A stretch of 64,000 nt of DNA, taken from the NCBI GenBank assembly GCA_039881145.1, contig JAYKKI010000062.1, positions 1,743,501-1,807,500 on the forward strand, written 5' to 3'. Positions within the stretch are counted from its first letter, which is position 1. Each line of letters begins with the position of its first letter. This DNA is from Druceiella hillmani. Lineage: Eukaryota > Arthropoda > Insecta > Lepidoptera > Hepialidae. A model generated the notes under the pieces. It was given only the letters and a program-made list of their open reading frames with translations. It did no database searches and was not told the origin of the DNA. This document shows, in pieces, positions 13,753-27,887 of this stretch. The position numbers were made by a program, and so were the translations under genes.

Positions 13753-16700
13753 ACATACCACGGGGACGATAGTCTTAGTGTGTGTTTGATATTTACATCA
13801 AAGCTGGCTTAAGCACATAGCCATAGCTCGTACGAAAATTAAAAAAGTGTAGTGTAATATAAAATAATGTTCTTATGGAAAACTCTAGGATGAATAGTTT
13901 TCATTTTCAAGAAACAGGCTCATTAAATAGTTAAAAGTTAGGCTTGAAAGCGACAATGGTAAAAAACTTACTTTTGCATTTATACTAATATTGTTAGGAT
14001 TAGGACTAGATAGAGTTTTGCGCTCGTGAAGCGAGTGTGCCCGCTTGGCTATCCATATTCTAGAGCAATAATACCTCAAGTCAAAAAATCGTCGTCCTTC
14101 AAAAAGGGATCTCAGTTCTCACTTTATAATTGGAGTGCCTCTAATTTCTTACCGTGTTTTTTGGTACCCTTTACGGTGTATATATGTTATAATTCTCGAC
14201 GATTAAATTTCATAAGAAGATTGCGAAGGTTCACCATAACATTGGATTCTTTGTTCTAACTGTGCGAAAATTTCTTGATATGTTTTGAATTTGGTTTGAA
14301 TTGGAAAATGATTTGAATTTGGTGGTCTGAATAGTATTTTTGTACAGTAAGGACTTAATTACTATTATTTATTTTAGTCGAACACTTTTGAAGGAGTACT
14401 TGTGGTAGTAAAATGCTACGATCATAATCTCCTCAGCTGTTGCTATTTTACATCACCAATCTCCGATTGTGCTATCGCGAGTACACTATTTGATGTAATG
14501 TTTTGCAATAATGAGACCTGTATATTTAACTGTTGACCAATCACTTCACCGCTTATCTTTACTCCTTTTTGAACTACCAGACCACTTCAATGAGTTGTGA
14601 TTGTGGGTAACGTGATAAAATGGCTGTAGGATTTCTAGATGATAGTGACAACTAATGTAGAATGATCGATGAACTCGTGTGTTTTATTCGCAGTTTTCTA
14701 ATCAACAACAGTTCAACAACACACTAGATCATAATACACACTAGATTATTGTGTGGTGTTACATTAATAAATCAATAACTTAAAATAGCCACCAAAATAT
14801 ATTTATCAGAAAGCAAGATTAACCAATAATACTTTTTCAATTCATTTTAGCCCCCTGTGACCTGTATACTAACTTCATTCTTATGTTTTCTAATTAATTA
14901 CATTTTATTTATATTAACTTTTTTTTATAACTTTTAGTTTTATTCTAATATTAAAGCTTAATACCTAATTATAAAATCTGCCATATATATTATTATAGCT
15001 AGCTTACTATTGATACAGGGATGTATAATTTCCTATTCGACGTCATCCCAAAGGCGGGCAAAGCTCTCTACTCCATTATTTTACACCATGATTTCTTTTG
15101 TAGACCTCTCTTCTAAATTTAACAAGTTTTTTATAAAAAAACTATAATTTCTTCATTTAGAGCCATTTCTGGATGTATATAAATATATAGAATCATATAA
15201 TAGAATTACATTTAAATTTTCTTTGCCTGAGACTTTAAATATGAGTATGGCTAATCTTCCTAAGATACCTCTAATTTGCATGACATTATCTTCCCACTTG
15301 TTTAAACACGTATTCCATTTCCATGAACACCTTAAGGTAGATAAGTACGGCACAATATGTGGTCTTCATGTTCAATTAAGTTCTCACCGTATTTTTTAAT
15401 CCATCCTATAATAATATCTGAATATACCCCACTCGTATATATTGTATATATATAGCTTGTCTTACATCCGATAATCTTTCTGTTTATTGTAGAATTGTTA
15501 TATTTATTGCTAGCTAGGTAATAATCCGCGAAAATTAAAAAAAAGTCCGCGAAATTCGCAAACAAATCTTTGAGTAATTTCCTACTAACGTTATATATAC
15601 TTACTTACAGTACTTACATTATATAAGTAGTGCCAATAATTGTATCGGGTTATCAGTATAATAATAATGTTTTAATATTATTAACTGTGAAATGGAATCT
15701 TCTAGGAAGATAATAAATAGATAATACCAATTTCTTGCGATATAGAGGTCATTTAATGAGAAATTCTTTTTTGAAACACGACTAATTAAATACCAAAAAG
15801 TTTTTCTTATTGAATACCAATTTTTAACCGATTTCTCATATAAAACAACGCTAATTTTACTGTTGCCAGGAATAAACTTATGATTTACCATAATCCCAGA
15901 GAGAAAATCCAATGATTTTAGGTCATATCCTCTTAAGAGCTAATCAACATAATTAAAATGAAACTTTACCTGATCGCAAAATTTATCTTTCGAGAAATTT
16001 ATATGTTTAATGGGTTTTTATCGGCTTCGTGATATGTTGCAATTACCTGGTTGAATCTACATGTATTTCCAATCAAAATGAACTATTAGTGCCACAAAAT
16101 CCGTATTAAATTTTCTGCAACGTTCAACACTCACAGTAATAGCGTTCTCAGCGGTATTTAAAAAAAACGGGCATGACAACACACCATGTGATGGAGTATT
16201 TTTTTGTAAATATATAGGTATTGCAAGTGTGGCCTGAGGATTATCATGGACCCAAAAGTACCAATTTTCTATATCTACCAAGGAATTTTAAAGAAAAATT
16301 AATTTCGTCATCAGACATTATTTTTTATTAAACAATGAATAACTTTCAATCCACTCTAATTAGTCGAATCAACAAAATTTCTATTCAATTGTTTTAAGAT
16401 CTTGAGGTGTTTAAATTTTTTGCGTCTCTTAAGGCAAATCTTCATACAGAATATTACCTACAAGGCTCCTGTAGATTATAGTTACACGAGAAAGTTCAAG
16501 TTCTTGGGAATTGTGTACAATCGATTGATTTTAATTTTTACTCAAACTTGGATTCAAAGCGTTGATATTATCAGAAATATGTACACTTTTTTGCCGCGTT
16601 AAATTCTTTGCATCATAAGTCCTATCAGTTGACTCAAATTTAATGTTTAGGTTATGAATAACAGGCCCTATAGTTCGATTCGGGTGCCTAAAATAATCAA

Positions 16701-17829
16701 ATCGTTTACCATATATAGAATTAATACTCATTATTATTTAAGAAATTTTAAAAATTTCTGTATGTTGTATAAAGTTACATATTTCCATAATGATTTGCCA
16801 CACTGATATAAATGTAAATTTTTATGAAAATTTCAAACTTAAAACATGGGGACTATTACATTTAAAAAAATACTATTTTCAAGACCCTTTATGGTGAATA
16901 GGAATCTTATCACGTATTTCTTTAATTTCACAGAGATTTTCTTTCTTACGGTTACTTTAAAAGAAAATGAATTATCCAAGGATCTTCAAGGATTATGCAA
17001 GGATTTTAAATTTTTGTATATAATTAAATGTTATATTTCCATATTTATTTAGCTTTCACTTGATGTCACCTTTAACGGGTATAAAAAATATATACATAAA
17101 TATATACAATCCACCTGAATGAACAATTTTGCTTTACGTTTTAATAATATTATTTCATATTTTAATGTCTAAAAATTTAAACTATATTTAAAACGTTATT
17201 ATAACCACGAAAATTTGGCATGTTCATATTTGATAACACACTAATTTTAAAATTTACCACATTTTAAACTTAATTGCGAAGAGCTCTTACACTTGGAATT
17301 GCTTGGATTTCAATAACTTTGTTAGCTCAATAATTGATTATTCCTCAATGAAAACTTTTTCTAAACATTCATAGTGTCGTTTGTCTGTCTAGATATTTGT
17401 AATTAATGTCTGTGAAAATAGTTTGTAAAGTATGATTAAACACGGAATTTATTACATTGTACTGTATGTTTTGGTATGGAATTATTAAAAAAACGTGAGT
17501 TGGACTCATGCACGAAACGTTTTATAGCTCTAAACTAATTGTTAAACTTATAAAGTTGCGTTATTCAAAGAGACTATGAAAAAAAGTTATTGTAGTCGGT
17601 ACCGAAAATATCCTATATCTCAAAAAACTGAACAAAATATCTTAGTGAAACCAATTTTCGTTAAAAGTGTATTATATATTTTTGTATATATATTTATAAA
17701 CCTCTCTTACCATAATTCACACACCTATTTGCACTAGATTTTATGCCTCGGTTACATGTATGGAATGTCATACCTGATATTATTCTTTTCATAATTCAAC
17801 TAATTTTTTGTATAGCGATTCATAGAAAG

Positions 17830-17960
17830 CACACACAATTCCAATAGTCTCTGATTAAAATGGCTGTGAGACATCCACAGACAGATGGACAGGACAACAT
17901 TTTAAGAGTTCCGTTTTTACCTTTTGGCTACGGAAACCTGGAAATATTTTTTATCTATTT
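17830..17960 (-). repeat. GGTTCCGTAGCC-type repeat, left-arm copy
   Basis: On the minus strand it reads close to GTTTCCGTAGCCAAAAGG, then AAAACGGAACTC and CTGTCCATCTGTCTGT. This layout resembles a dispersed repeat that I associate with insect genomes (from memory, not searched). It has a mirror partner at 60,000-60,125, so it was present before the inverted duplication. Confidence 0.65.
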
Positions 17961-18060
17961 ACTTTACCATATATTAAAAATAACTGGAAGTTTTAATAAA
18001 TATTCTATTTATTGATATAGCAAACCGGTAGTTCAACAAACCGGCGCTCACATTTATCGC

Positions 18061-18425
18061 AATTGCCCTCCGGTAATCAAAATCAAGTGGCGACCGCTAT
18101 TAATGTTTCCATGTCGACATTAGCATATCGCGTGCTGTCCTACGGAATTTGAATTTCGTAACGTAAAAACGATGAAGTGCAAAGTAACGATTATCCAATT
18201 TGGTATCAGATCGAAAGGTCAACGCACTTGTCCTTGGCGATATTCGAACTCTTATTCGCTGATCCCGTATGATCCTGAATAGCTTGAAGATTAATGGCAA
18301 TTTAACGACATTTTGCAAGTTTAGCGCGTTAATCTCACATTACTCAGCGATATTTTTGCGCTTTCATAGCTCTATGAGTCCCGAGCAGGGTAAACTTTAA
18401 TCGACGTTCTTGCTGAAACGGATAC
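18061..18425. other. Highly conserved block, left copy
   Basis: Its mirror copy is 59,525-59,900. Within it about 146 bp (partner 59,698-59,843) are identical between the arms, and a second stretch of about 50 bp is also identical, whereas neighbouring arm sequence usually differs at 5-12% of sites. It is less AT-rich than its surroundings. An open frame of about 72 codons on the minus strand is preserved in both arms, but it starts with TTG and has no recognisable domain. The block could be a constrained non-coding element, a recent gene-conversion tract, or chance. Confidence 0.6.
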
Positions 18426-18534
18426 ATATTTCTTGGGTTGTATTAAAATGTATAAAATTAATTTTAATAGTACTTTTTGAACTTGGCAGAAATTTATAAA
18501 TAGTTAGAAAGGCAATATATTGTATAGAAACATT

Positions 18535-19125
18535 TAGCAGCAATTGAAAAGAATGAAAAGAAAACGAGAAAAACATGTTTCACGTGCGAGCATTTACCTT
18601 TTGAGTCTTGTGTATATATACATGTGAACATATATACATTTATATATATATATATATTTACACATAAAACATTATTTTAGATGTTAAAGTTAAGGTGTTT
18701 AGTGTATACTTATGAGGCTGCGTTTCATTCTATCAATACAATTCAACATCACAATGTCAACGCCAGCTGAGCTACGGGTTGAAGCTAGTTATCATCTATG
18801 ACCTAATTATCTCTTTTTGTATGAGTACTGGCACCTTAAATCATTCAGGTTTTGTGTTTTTTTTTAAATTAATAAAATAATGAACGCTACAGTCATTTCG
18901 TGTAAATAAAAAAAAAGTTTAATAAATTTATCTAGTCGTGTCTTGAAATATCAGGAAATATAATTATGTATGTATAATTGATATAAGTGTACAAGGGTTT
19001 ATGGAATAATTAAAGACCTTAATTTTTATTTTACCACTGTCTATAAGTATTAAATTATACCAGATTAATCCTAAGAATGATGCCATGGCTGTTGTAGTGT
19101 TAATGTTTGAAACGGAAAATGCAAA
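18535..19125. other. Left-arm-only block of about 600 bp
   Basis: The right arm passes directly from the partner of 19,130 to the partner of 18,530 near 59,440. The block contains a short (TA)n-rich stretch at about 18,605-18,662 and nothing else recognisable. Confidence 0.6.
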
Positions 19126-19202
19126 ATGCAAACCTAGCGCAATTGCTTTGTGAACTAAATCAAAGGTGACTTTTAATATAAAACATGAAATAAAATTACA
19201 GG

Positions 19203-19790
19203 TTGATGTAAAACATATATAATTCGATCTGTGTAAAATAAAGGTACAAACGAATAACTTACGGGGGACTTTGTAATGCTTGCGTAGTAATGAAACACCT
19301 GGTTGTTTTTCTCTCTGGAACTGTTTATATAAAACATATTTTATTGGATAAGTCTGAAAGAAATGTACACATTAATAATTTATGGGAGATGTCGATTGTA
19401 TTACTCGCATAGTTGTGTATAGTGATATTGACTTATGATATCATTTCTATACCTCGTGGCCTTTCTGTTTGGGAATTGTTTACAGAAAACATATTTTGTT
19501 AGATACATACAAAACAACTATACTCATTAATAATTTACGGAAGATATCGATTTTGACTCTTGCATGCCGCATAATAACTTATAATATCATTTCTATTCCT
19601 CGTGGCTTTTCTGTCCGGATATTGTTTATATAAAACATAGTTGATCTATAAATATAAAAAGAAGGTAAAAATTAATAATATACAAGGGACATCAATAATG
19701 ACATATGCGTAGTGATGCTTAGTATTCTTGATTTTTGATACAGTTTGTGTCCATCCTGGCTCTCCTGACTTGAAATTTAAAGATACTTAT
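19203..19790. repeat. Minisatellite, about 145-bp unit, about 4 copies
   Basis: Diverged tandem units begin near 19,203, 19,329, 19,485 and 19,630. Each carries AAAACATA near its start, ATTAATAATTTA(C/T)GG in the middle and CCTCGTGGC.TTTCTGT near its end. The same array is mirrored in the right arm, where it has been duplicated (57,262 and 58,762). Confidence 0.8.
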
Positions 19791-20104
19791 TTGCATATAA
19801 TATTGGGGGTGTCATGACTCGTTCCGCGTAACCCGAAGGTGTCAAGTCGCGATTCTTCTTTACCACTAATGTTTTTAAATTATTTAATATTTACCAAATA
19901 ATTTGTTAACGTTATCTTCAGTTAATTGTAAGTGTAAAATTATATCACCGACTGTTGATTACAATTATTAAAAATACGGTGACTAATGCTTAAAAGATTT
20001 GCTGTACGTTAAAGCCTTAAATTATCTTCAAGATCGATTATCAGTCTGAAGTGACTGTTGTAATTTATTTGAAAATTTAATAAATAATTTTATATAATAT
20101 ATTC

Positions 20105-20275
20105 AAAACTTGGCCTCTAAATTGGATATGACTTAAAATAAACCTCTGTTTTATACAAATTGGGTGTGACTAAAAATGAACTTCCATTTTATGTAAATTG
20201 AATCTTATTAAAAGTGAGCCTCTATTTTATGCAAATTAGATGTAACTAAAAATGAGCCTCTTTTTTATGCAAATT
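20105..20275. repeat. Minisatellite, about 42-bp unit, 4 copies
   Basis: Tandem units of the type GACTTAAAATAAACCTC plus TTTTATACAAATTGG. The mirror array at 56,715-56,960 has about six units, so copy number has changed since the arms separated. Confidence 0.8.
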
Positions 20276-22979
20276 AAATTAACACTATTTGTTGGATACA
20301 TCAGGATAAAATATTTATATCACGGGCATATCGTATCCAACGGTATACGAAATATTCCACAATTAGGATTCTGTGTATGAAAAAGAAAAACGGAATCTTT
20401 ATAAGATTACCACGGGTCAGTCTGTCATAGCGTTTTTCCTCAAGAACTGTTTGACATGCAAACCCTAATTTTATATAGCGATTAAAAATATTAACCCATA
20501 TATAGTTAAATAATTAACAAAAGAATCCTGTGGAAATTTTAGAGTTGATAAAAAAGAAGATAATTTTTTTTTAATTCGTGTATCATTTGGAGTTACGAGA
20601 ATATTAAAATTCTGCGTCCAAAATTGTTATGTCACATAATTATAGTCACAAAATATTTAAATTAATATATTTTTCAATTTATATCAAGAATTCAAAATTA
20701 CGCATACGCCGCTTCATATAAAAGTTTAAATATTTAAAAGTACAAGTGTAGGTAAAAGTACAAAAGTGCACCGTATTGACATATTGCCTAATGTATCATG
20801 CACAGGCGTGCAATCTCGTGTTTTGCACAAAAACTGTAAGACTTAGGATAATCACTGTAGTTTTTCGATAATCAAATTACCAACTCTATTTTTTGTTACT
20901 TTTCTTTCGGAAATAAAATTTTAGCATGTACTTTATCAATTACTATTTAAAATATTGGTTTTTGAGATAATCGCAGTGACACACATACAATTAACGACGA
21001 GTGCGGAACGCTAACAACATAGTTCTGACTAATAGCATCGAATTTTTTATTTACAACAATCTCATGCGACATTTTTCTAACAAATATTATATAAATAAAT
21101 AAACATTGAACTCAAATTACAATTAAAAAGAATCATATTTATTATATTCAACATTATATAACTTTAAATAATGTAGTGATCGGGTCACATTCGCATTTGA
21201 CAAGTTTTTATTTTTAACGTCCTGTTTTTTGTTATCAATATCAAACTGGTGCCACGGATTCATCACAATCAATATTCATTTAATGCTTAATTTGAAAACT
21301 AATTGCACACGCCCTTCTGGACATTTCAAAATGAATATCGATTAAGTTCAGTGGAACTCGCATCACGCAGGTTTCCTACACACAGCAATAACACATTAGA
21401 AAATTTAACCTAGGTTTTTCGCGTTGTCATTCTGTTTTTTACTTATATTTACACATGCTTTTTAATATTTCACACACGTCCTTCAAATTTCCCACAAATT
21501 GATTCAACGTATTTTGTGCCCCGATTTGTTTTCTTTTGTTTTCTGCATGTAAATTTTGATGTCAATATTTCTACATTCATGTAAGTTGTTAAATTATTTT
21601 CGAATTAAAATTTCACTTTTCCATCTCACTTTTTGCCTAATATATTCATTGTTCGCTCTCAAATGCGGTCACGATAGCCAGACGCGCGAACGCGAACATG
21701 CTAAGAAGTTTTGTTTAGTTCTACTTTTGCCATGATTGGAAAAATAAAAATCGTTTTTTAACAATTTCTTACGTAAAAAATGAAACTATAAAATTTTAGT
21801 CTGATGTTTTCGTTGAACTCATTAAACTGAACATTATATTTTGCTGTATTCAGTATGACTTTGTGACGACTTTCGAAATTTTTTTTTTTGTTATTAATTT
21901 ATTATTACTAATTTAATACTTTTTTATTTTAATTTTTTTTCAAAAATCAACGGAGTTGTATTGGTATAGGACCGCTAGTTTGAAGATGTAGAATATGTCA
22001 CATGTCGAATAACACTTATAACCTTGGCGGCGTAAAGCATATACTTAGAGCCCTCCAATGGAGTCCGTTGTTGTTCAGTATCGAAAGTTAACGTTTTCTT
22101 TGGTTCCTCCTATCTCGATATTTCTTTGTTAACGTTTTCTATTATTTTTAATGCACATAGTATCAACAATTTAAATTTGATTTAAAGCCTATTTGATGAA
22201 ACGCGAAAAGACGAAATATATGATTCCTTAAATATCGTGCTTGCGTAAAAACAGTTGGAGCTGGAATAAGTTCAGGTGCGTCGCTGCGCACATTTTTGTG
22301 CTCAATTTTGTCTTGTCGATTGTATGAGCCAATTGCAAGACATCTGTTTGATGGCCATGAGCATTTATAACATGTTTTGTTTAACACTTTTCAACACTAA
22401 ACAAAATGCTGTATCATTATTAAATGCAATTTTGTGTTACTTAATAACTTGACAATTATGCATTTTAATCTATGATGCTTGTGCATCATTTTCAAGTTAT
22501 TACATTTTCGTGATCAACGCTTTTTTCTGATACTCAGAAATTAAATGGAGTTCCCCGGTTCTGAAACGAAACGTCTATTTCACATGTGGAATTTTGAGTT
22601 CAGATTAAAAATATTTGTTGAAAAAATATTAAATGAATTCAAATTTCATTAAAGTATGCCATTAAAAATGCCCAAAAAGTAAATTTAATATTTACTTTAT
22701 TCAAGTATTACCAGAATTAATTTAAGATGCCTTTTGTTATGCGATTGTCCAAAAATTAATTTGCGATTGTTCAAAAGTTAATTTTACTTTGTCTGGGTTG
22801 ATTTGGTTATAACGCTAATAGAAATTGTACTCATTGGTTTAATAAATGAATTCACAGCGATGGCAGGACTATTAAAATAGGTATTTAAATACATAAGAAA
22901 GAGTAATTGTATTTTTCCTTTAAAATTAAAATTTTTACGATCGTCAATGGTACATCCTTTAATGGTACCTCATTTTAAA

Positions 22980-23280
22980 GTTCCTATACCATGAGATTTC
23001 TAACAAATTATTATGGAACCGTCCTCCATCTGTTCCTTTGTCCATCCGTCCCTCTATCCGTCTGTCTGTCAGATGCTTCTAACTGCTAAACAAAATAAGA
23101 GAGGTTTGAAATTTATATGCAACATATATCTTGGTCCAAAACTAGAAATTATATTTGCAACGACTTAAAATGATATTACGGAACGCTTTTGTAATACAAA
23201 GATTTTTTCCTCCTTGGGCATTTGGAACATCTTCGAGAACATCTCTTTGAGTAGAATAATTTTTTTTTCACTGAAAAAAA
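22980..23280 (+). repeat. CCGTCTGTCTGTCAGA-type repeat, copy 1
   Basis: It contains CCATCCGTCCCTCTATCCG, CTGTCTGTCAGATGCTTC, then AACATATATCTTGGTCCAAA. The mirror copy is 52,790-53,060, and a further diverged copy in the same orientation is at 55,500-55,760. No coding capacity is seen. Confidence 0.7.
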
Positions 23281-23334
23281 ACTATTTTGTGAATTATCAA
23301 ATCTACTTTTAAAAATGATAAAAGTTGGTAAATA

Positions 23335-23870
23335 TAAAAACAGTAATAATGCAATAAGAAATGAAACAGTAGTGCTATGAAGATATTCATGGTATTTTTA
23401 AGCCTGCCGAAGCAATATGTTTATATAGCGAAAAAATTGTTTATTGTAATGTTAAATGTTTATTGTTAGTGCTATATACGCTTACATATTTCAACTTTTA
23501 CATGAACCTCGGGTCTGAAAGGATCCCTTATGGGGCGATTTCTACCGGTGATATATATATTGGCATAGTGTAAGATTCACTTATTCAAAAATTTATTTTT
23601 TTATTTAATATATTTTGTCGAAATTCATTATTCACAATTAAACAAAACTACGTGTTTTAGTATTATTTTTAAAGTCTTTAAGTTCTTTACCATGACCTAC
23701 GTTTCGTTGTATTATAACCTCCTCAGGTGGGCTATTAGCAAAGATCAAATAACAAAGTTATTGCTGTTAGCAAAGATCAATTATCAAAATCATTGCAAAT
23801 ATAATTTCTAGTTTTGGGCCAAGATATATATGTTATGTATGAATTTAAAAACTCACTTCTAATTTGTAAA
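23335..23870. other. Left-arm-only block of about 535 bp
   Basis: In the right arm the partner region near 52,605-52,740 carries a (TA)n tract instead. This block holds the second copy of the GACCTA.GTTTCGTTG repeat (23,631-23,755) and so is probably an old transposon fragment. Confidence 0.6.
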
Positions 23871-23874
23871 AATG

Positions 23875-24295
23875 AGTGTATAAATGATCCATTCATTAAA
23901 ATGGATCAATTCAAATAACAAATTTCATCGAAATACGCGAAATGAACAACGCATAGACTGAAGTTTTCTCATCTATACAACTTTCCAGCTTCCTGTAGAT
24001 GTATTTCATAACGCTTTATTTGAATCAATCATCAAAATGGATCAACGCAAATAACAAATTTCATCCAAATACATGAAATGAACAACGTATAGATTGAACA
24101 ATTCTCATCTACGCAACTTTCCTGAGTTGATGTATTTCATCACCTTGAAGGCAAGTTTTTCAATAGTATGTCTACTTACTTTGGTAGGTAAACATACATA
24201 TAAATTTTCTTGAGTTGATGCATTTCATCACACTTTACTTGAAGGCCAGTTTTTCAGTAGTGTAAGTCAACTCTGGTAGGTAAACATACATTTCT
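23875..24295. repeat. Minisatellite, 2 units plus tandem pair
   Basis: Two diverged units of about 136 bp (marker ATGAAATGAACAACG) are followed by two units of about 75 bp sharing GGTAGGTAAACATACAT. The mirror locus at 51,680-52,567 has expanded to at least six 136-bp units. Confidence 0.7.
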
Positions 24296-25384
24296 GTAGA
24301 ATTCTACGACGTGAACAATTTTGCCTTATTTTTGTTCACTTATTTTCAACGGCTTACCCGGCGCACGCCAAGAAATCTTTCCTGGGATTGTTTTCTTCGC
24401 GATTTTATCGTCATAGTTCAGCTAATTTACAAAACGTTTGTCAATTATACATCTAAACTTCTCTTGATTAGTGAAAATTGAGATTAGCCCTTAGTTTCAG
24501 ACTAGAAATAGACTTTGTTTCAGAATGTACAGTAATACACAAACATTAATTTAGATAATGTATTTTTAAAACATGAATAATTCTTTGTCTATTCTTTCGC
24601 ATTAATAAAAGAAAAAAAAATGGTGAAATACTAATTGAGCCTAACGCGTTAATATTAAGTTTAATGCAACGAATATTAGTTATGTTTATAAACAAATATC
24701 GATACTTATTAAATTTAATGAAAGGAATTAAATTTTTATATGCAGCTTTACGCTCTTATATTATTATGTGAAATGAGTTAAAGTGGTTGGAATTGTTTAA
24801 TTTAAACAAAAAATTACAAATACTTGGAATATCACAGTGACTTTTAATAGTATACGGATGACAAGCCGCATTCGTAGAAACATTTTTATAACCCTAAAAT
24901 GATATATAGTGCATGATTTCCAAAATGGTTATGTTTGCTGATTTGAAAGTAATTTAAAGGACAGGTTATGGGATGCAAATAGATGGGTAGAAATAAAAAA
25001 AAATTACGTAGTAAATATACAGGTACATAGGCAAAAAGAGGTAGCATTTATGAAATAGTTATCAAATGAAAGCTATTTATTTCATGGCATATTCTTAAAA
25101 TATATTTTGGTCCTTATTTTAGTGAAACGCTATAAAATATATTTAAAAATTAAATTATTTAATTAACGAAAGGAAATATGATTTGAATTAGAAAGCGTTT
25201 TTCCTTTTAGAGAATTGAAAAATTGCTGCATAAATAAACGGAATCAGGAATAGATATGACACTCAAATTTAGGTAAGATTACGTCCCATTAAATATAATT
25301 CAAATTATAATTATTTATATCATCAAAATAATATAACGATAATATTTCCTGGATAATATTTCCATACACTACGTGCCTGCATCC

Positions 25385-25700
25385 CAAAGCGTCTGTGTTA
25401 GCTACAAATATAGATCAATAGCATGGAGACAGCGAGCGAATTACGTACAGTCGTTATAAGTAAGCAGCTAACAAAGTTGCCGGTGAGACTCACGATCGCG
25501 CCCAATTATGACTCAAGTCGATTATTACCTCGTTAGTGAGGTCTAAGCGCAGGTGGCTCGAACACGTAGGTTATGATGATTAAATATTAACACTGCTACG
25601 GCTGACTGATTTATAATTACGCGTAATTAAACAAGGCTAATTATAAAGAGTAAACAGGTGTGAAAATTTTAGTCTAGTGGCGCGTTTGAACATTCTGATG
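25385..25700. other. Conserved less AT-rich block, left copy
   Basis: Mirrored at 50,225-50,525 with about 90% identity, including the unbroken stretch AACAAAGTTGCCGGTGAGAC and the palindromic TAATTACGCGTAATTA. No coding frame is preserved in both arms. Confidence 0.5.
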
Positions 25701-27887
25701 CCAAGTAGCGTCCTGCCAATCTACCAGAAAAACATATAGATATTTCACATCTGTCGGCTCGATTTTACTTTTAGGTTTTTTATCCGAATGGAAAGGAATT
25801 GGAAAGCAAATATTGTCATATGCAAGACATATTTTGACTCGTACTACTGTAAAACTATGTTATGTAAAATAAAACAAGTTTACTCTGCGTATTCGCACGG
25901 AAAATCTAATTTTTTTTGTCAATGTATGCATCGATAACAATATCTTAATACTTCATAATAATTAATTCCTTTATTAGTTATTCTTCTAGGAATATTAAAC
26001 TTTGTTTTTAAAAATAAATTGGGCTTACTTTTAATAATATTTCAGATATCCGTGTAACCATATATACTACAAATTAAATAAATATATATAGATTTTGTAC
26101 CCGCTACTTTAAATAGGAAGCTTTAGATGGAGCTTTAATCACTTTTTAAATTTTACCCAACATAATATTTAATATATCCACAAATTCCTTGGAATTATAA
26201 CTCGCGTGTAACTCAAACTTTACCCTTGGCATTTTTTTAAGAATACCATATTTTCTAAATTGTCTAATAGATTTATTTCATTATAAACATTTTTATGTGC
26301 AAATATACATATATAATTATCTTGGAGTGGCTAATAAGCTAATTCAAAAAACAAGTGAGAGCAAACTTTAACAGAATTTGACTTAGTCTCTACTTTTCGT
26401 TTAATCTATTTAATTTATTTCCCATCTTAACTTTCATTGACAAGCGGTTAGTTATTTTAAGTTATATAAATTCATAGGAAATTAAATGTAAAATCACAAA
26501 AATCTATAGTCGTCAAATAAATCAGAGAATTTTTTCCATAATACCAAAAAAAATTATAAACAACTTGTAGATAAAGGTATATTATAGATCAAACTTAATG
26601 GACATTTATGTTTTATAGAATACATGTAGGATTATACATGTAGAAGATAAATTATATGACATAAATCGTTTGATGCAAAAAATATGAAAACTGTTGAAGA
26701 AAACAGTTTCAATTGGGATTATAAAAGAGTGTGTGTGTGAAGATATAAAGTTACCAAGATATCTGTGGAATATCCAAACTGGCTGGTTCGGTTAGTGAAT
26801 AAAAAAAAACAGGAGTCGATGGACATAAAACCTAAAATTATAGCTTATGTAACATTTATTTGTCCCCGTTATCAACTTTGCAAAGCAAAAATTTGCATTG
26901 AAATTAAATTTCGAAGAGAACCCTTTCGTTGTGTCACAAATAATAGAGATACGTGTCAATCTTCCATTCATGCCTCCGTCATGCACAGAAATTAATATAA
27001 GTTGTTTGAAAGAAAAAAACGAAAACCTAGTATTCTTCGATCACGTACATTCATGAACACCACATATTGAAATACTAAAAAAAATATTTAGGTACTTCAG
27101 TAGTTTTATGTGGCATTGATATGAGTAGATTGGATTCTATGACTTAACAGGGCAGCTCACCAAGCAATAATTTACTAAAGAGTTTTTGAACACGGGATAA
27201 TTCATTTGAAGGGATCACGATAAAAATATTTATTTGTACACACATATTTAACAACACATTACAGGTAGTGACTTATTCGTAACAAAAGGAAATTAAAGGT
27301 TAAACAAAGTTTATATTTTGAGATTAAATATAAATACAAATGTATACAAGAACCACAAAAGATACCGATTACACATTTTGTCAAATTTACTTTCACTCAT
27401 CATAAAGAAATCACGCTCTGGTGCGAGCGCGATTAGGCTCTACTATTTCTAAATGTCCATTAATTTAGATAGTGCTGCGGAATTGCACCTATAATTGTCT
27501 ATTTAATAGACCGAAGTAATCATTAAATTACATCGTTTTATCTAAAATCAGGAATGCTTCGTGAAAACTCTGTCAGCAGGTGGGTGAACATTTTTAGAAA
27601 TTTCCTATAAAATTCTCCGAAAATAAAATTTCACGAAATAAAAACAATTATCTATTTTATTAATTTTTAAATTATATCCAAAAAAATATACTAATCTATA
27701 AATGCATACGAATTATTAACTGTTTGTACCGTATACGTACATCGATATTTGTAAACTCAATCATTATACTAAGGTAGTTTTTTTTATAAAACCATAGATT
27801 TTAAACAGGCTATTATATTTATGTCATTTGAAAGCAATGTCCACAGAAAAATATTTGAATAATTGTCTTAGAGTTTCCTAAGATTCC

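Larger units (their letters stand above)
6661..17505. other. Left-arm-only 10.8 kb block
   Basis: The right arm lacks this whole segment. Near 60,438-60,450 the partner of 17,505 (CGTGCATGAGTC, reverse complement) is followed by about 12 unmatched bases and then the partner of 6,660 (AATGTTTTGGC). A deletion in the right arm with short filler DNA explains this most simply; an insertion in the left arm is the alternative. The block holds two SINEs, a tandem pair with a microsatellite, a short hairpin, a dispersed repeat and a reverse-transcriptase scrap. No host gene is visible, and the remaining stretches are AT-rich and featureless. Confidence 0.85.

Noticed and set aside
13609..13812. 67-codon GC-rich frame starting at 13,609
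   Set aside because: It lies across a tRNA-derived SINE; no protein function is implied.
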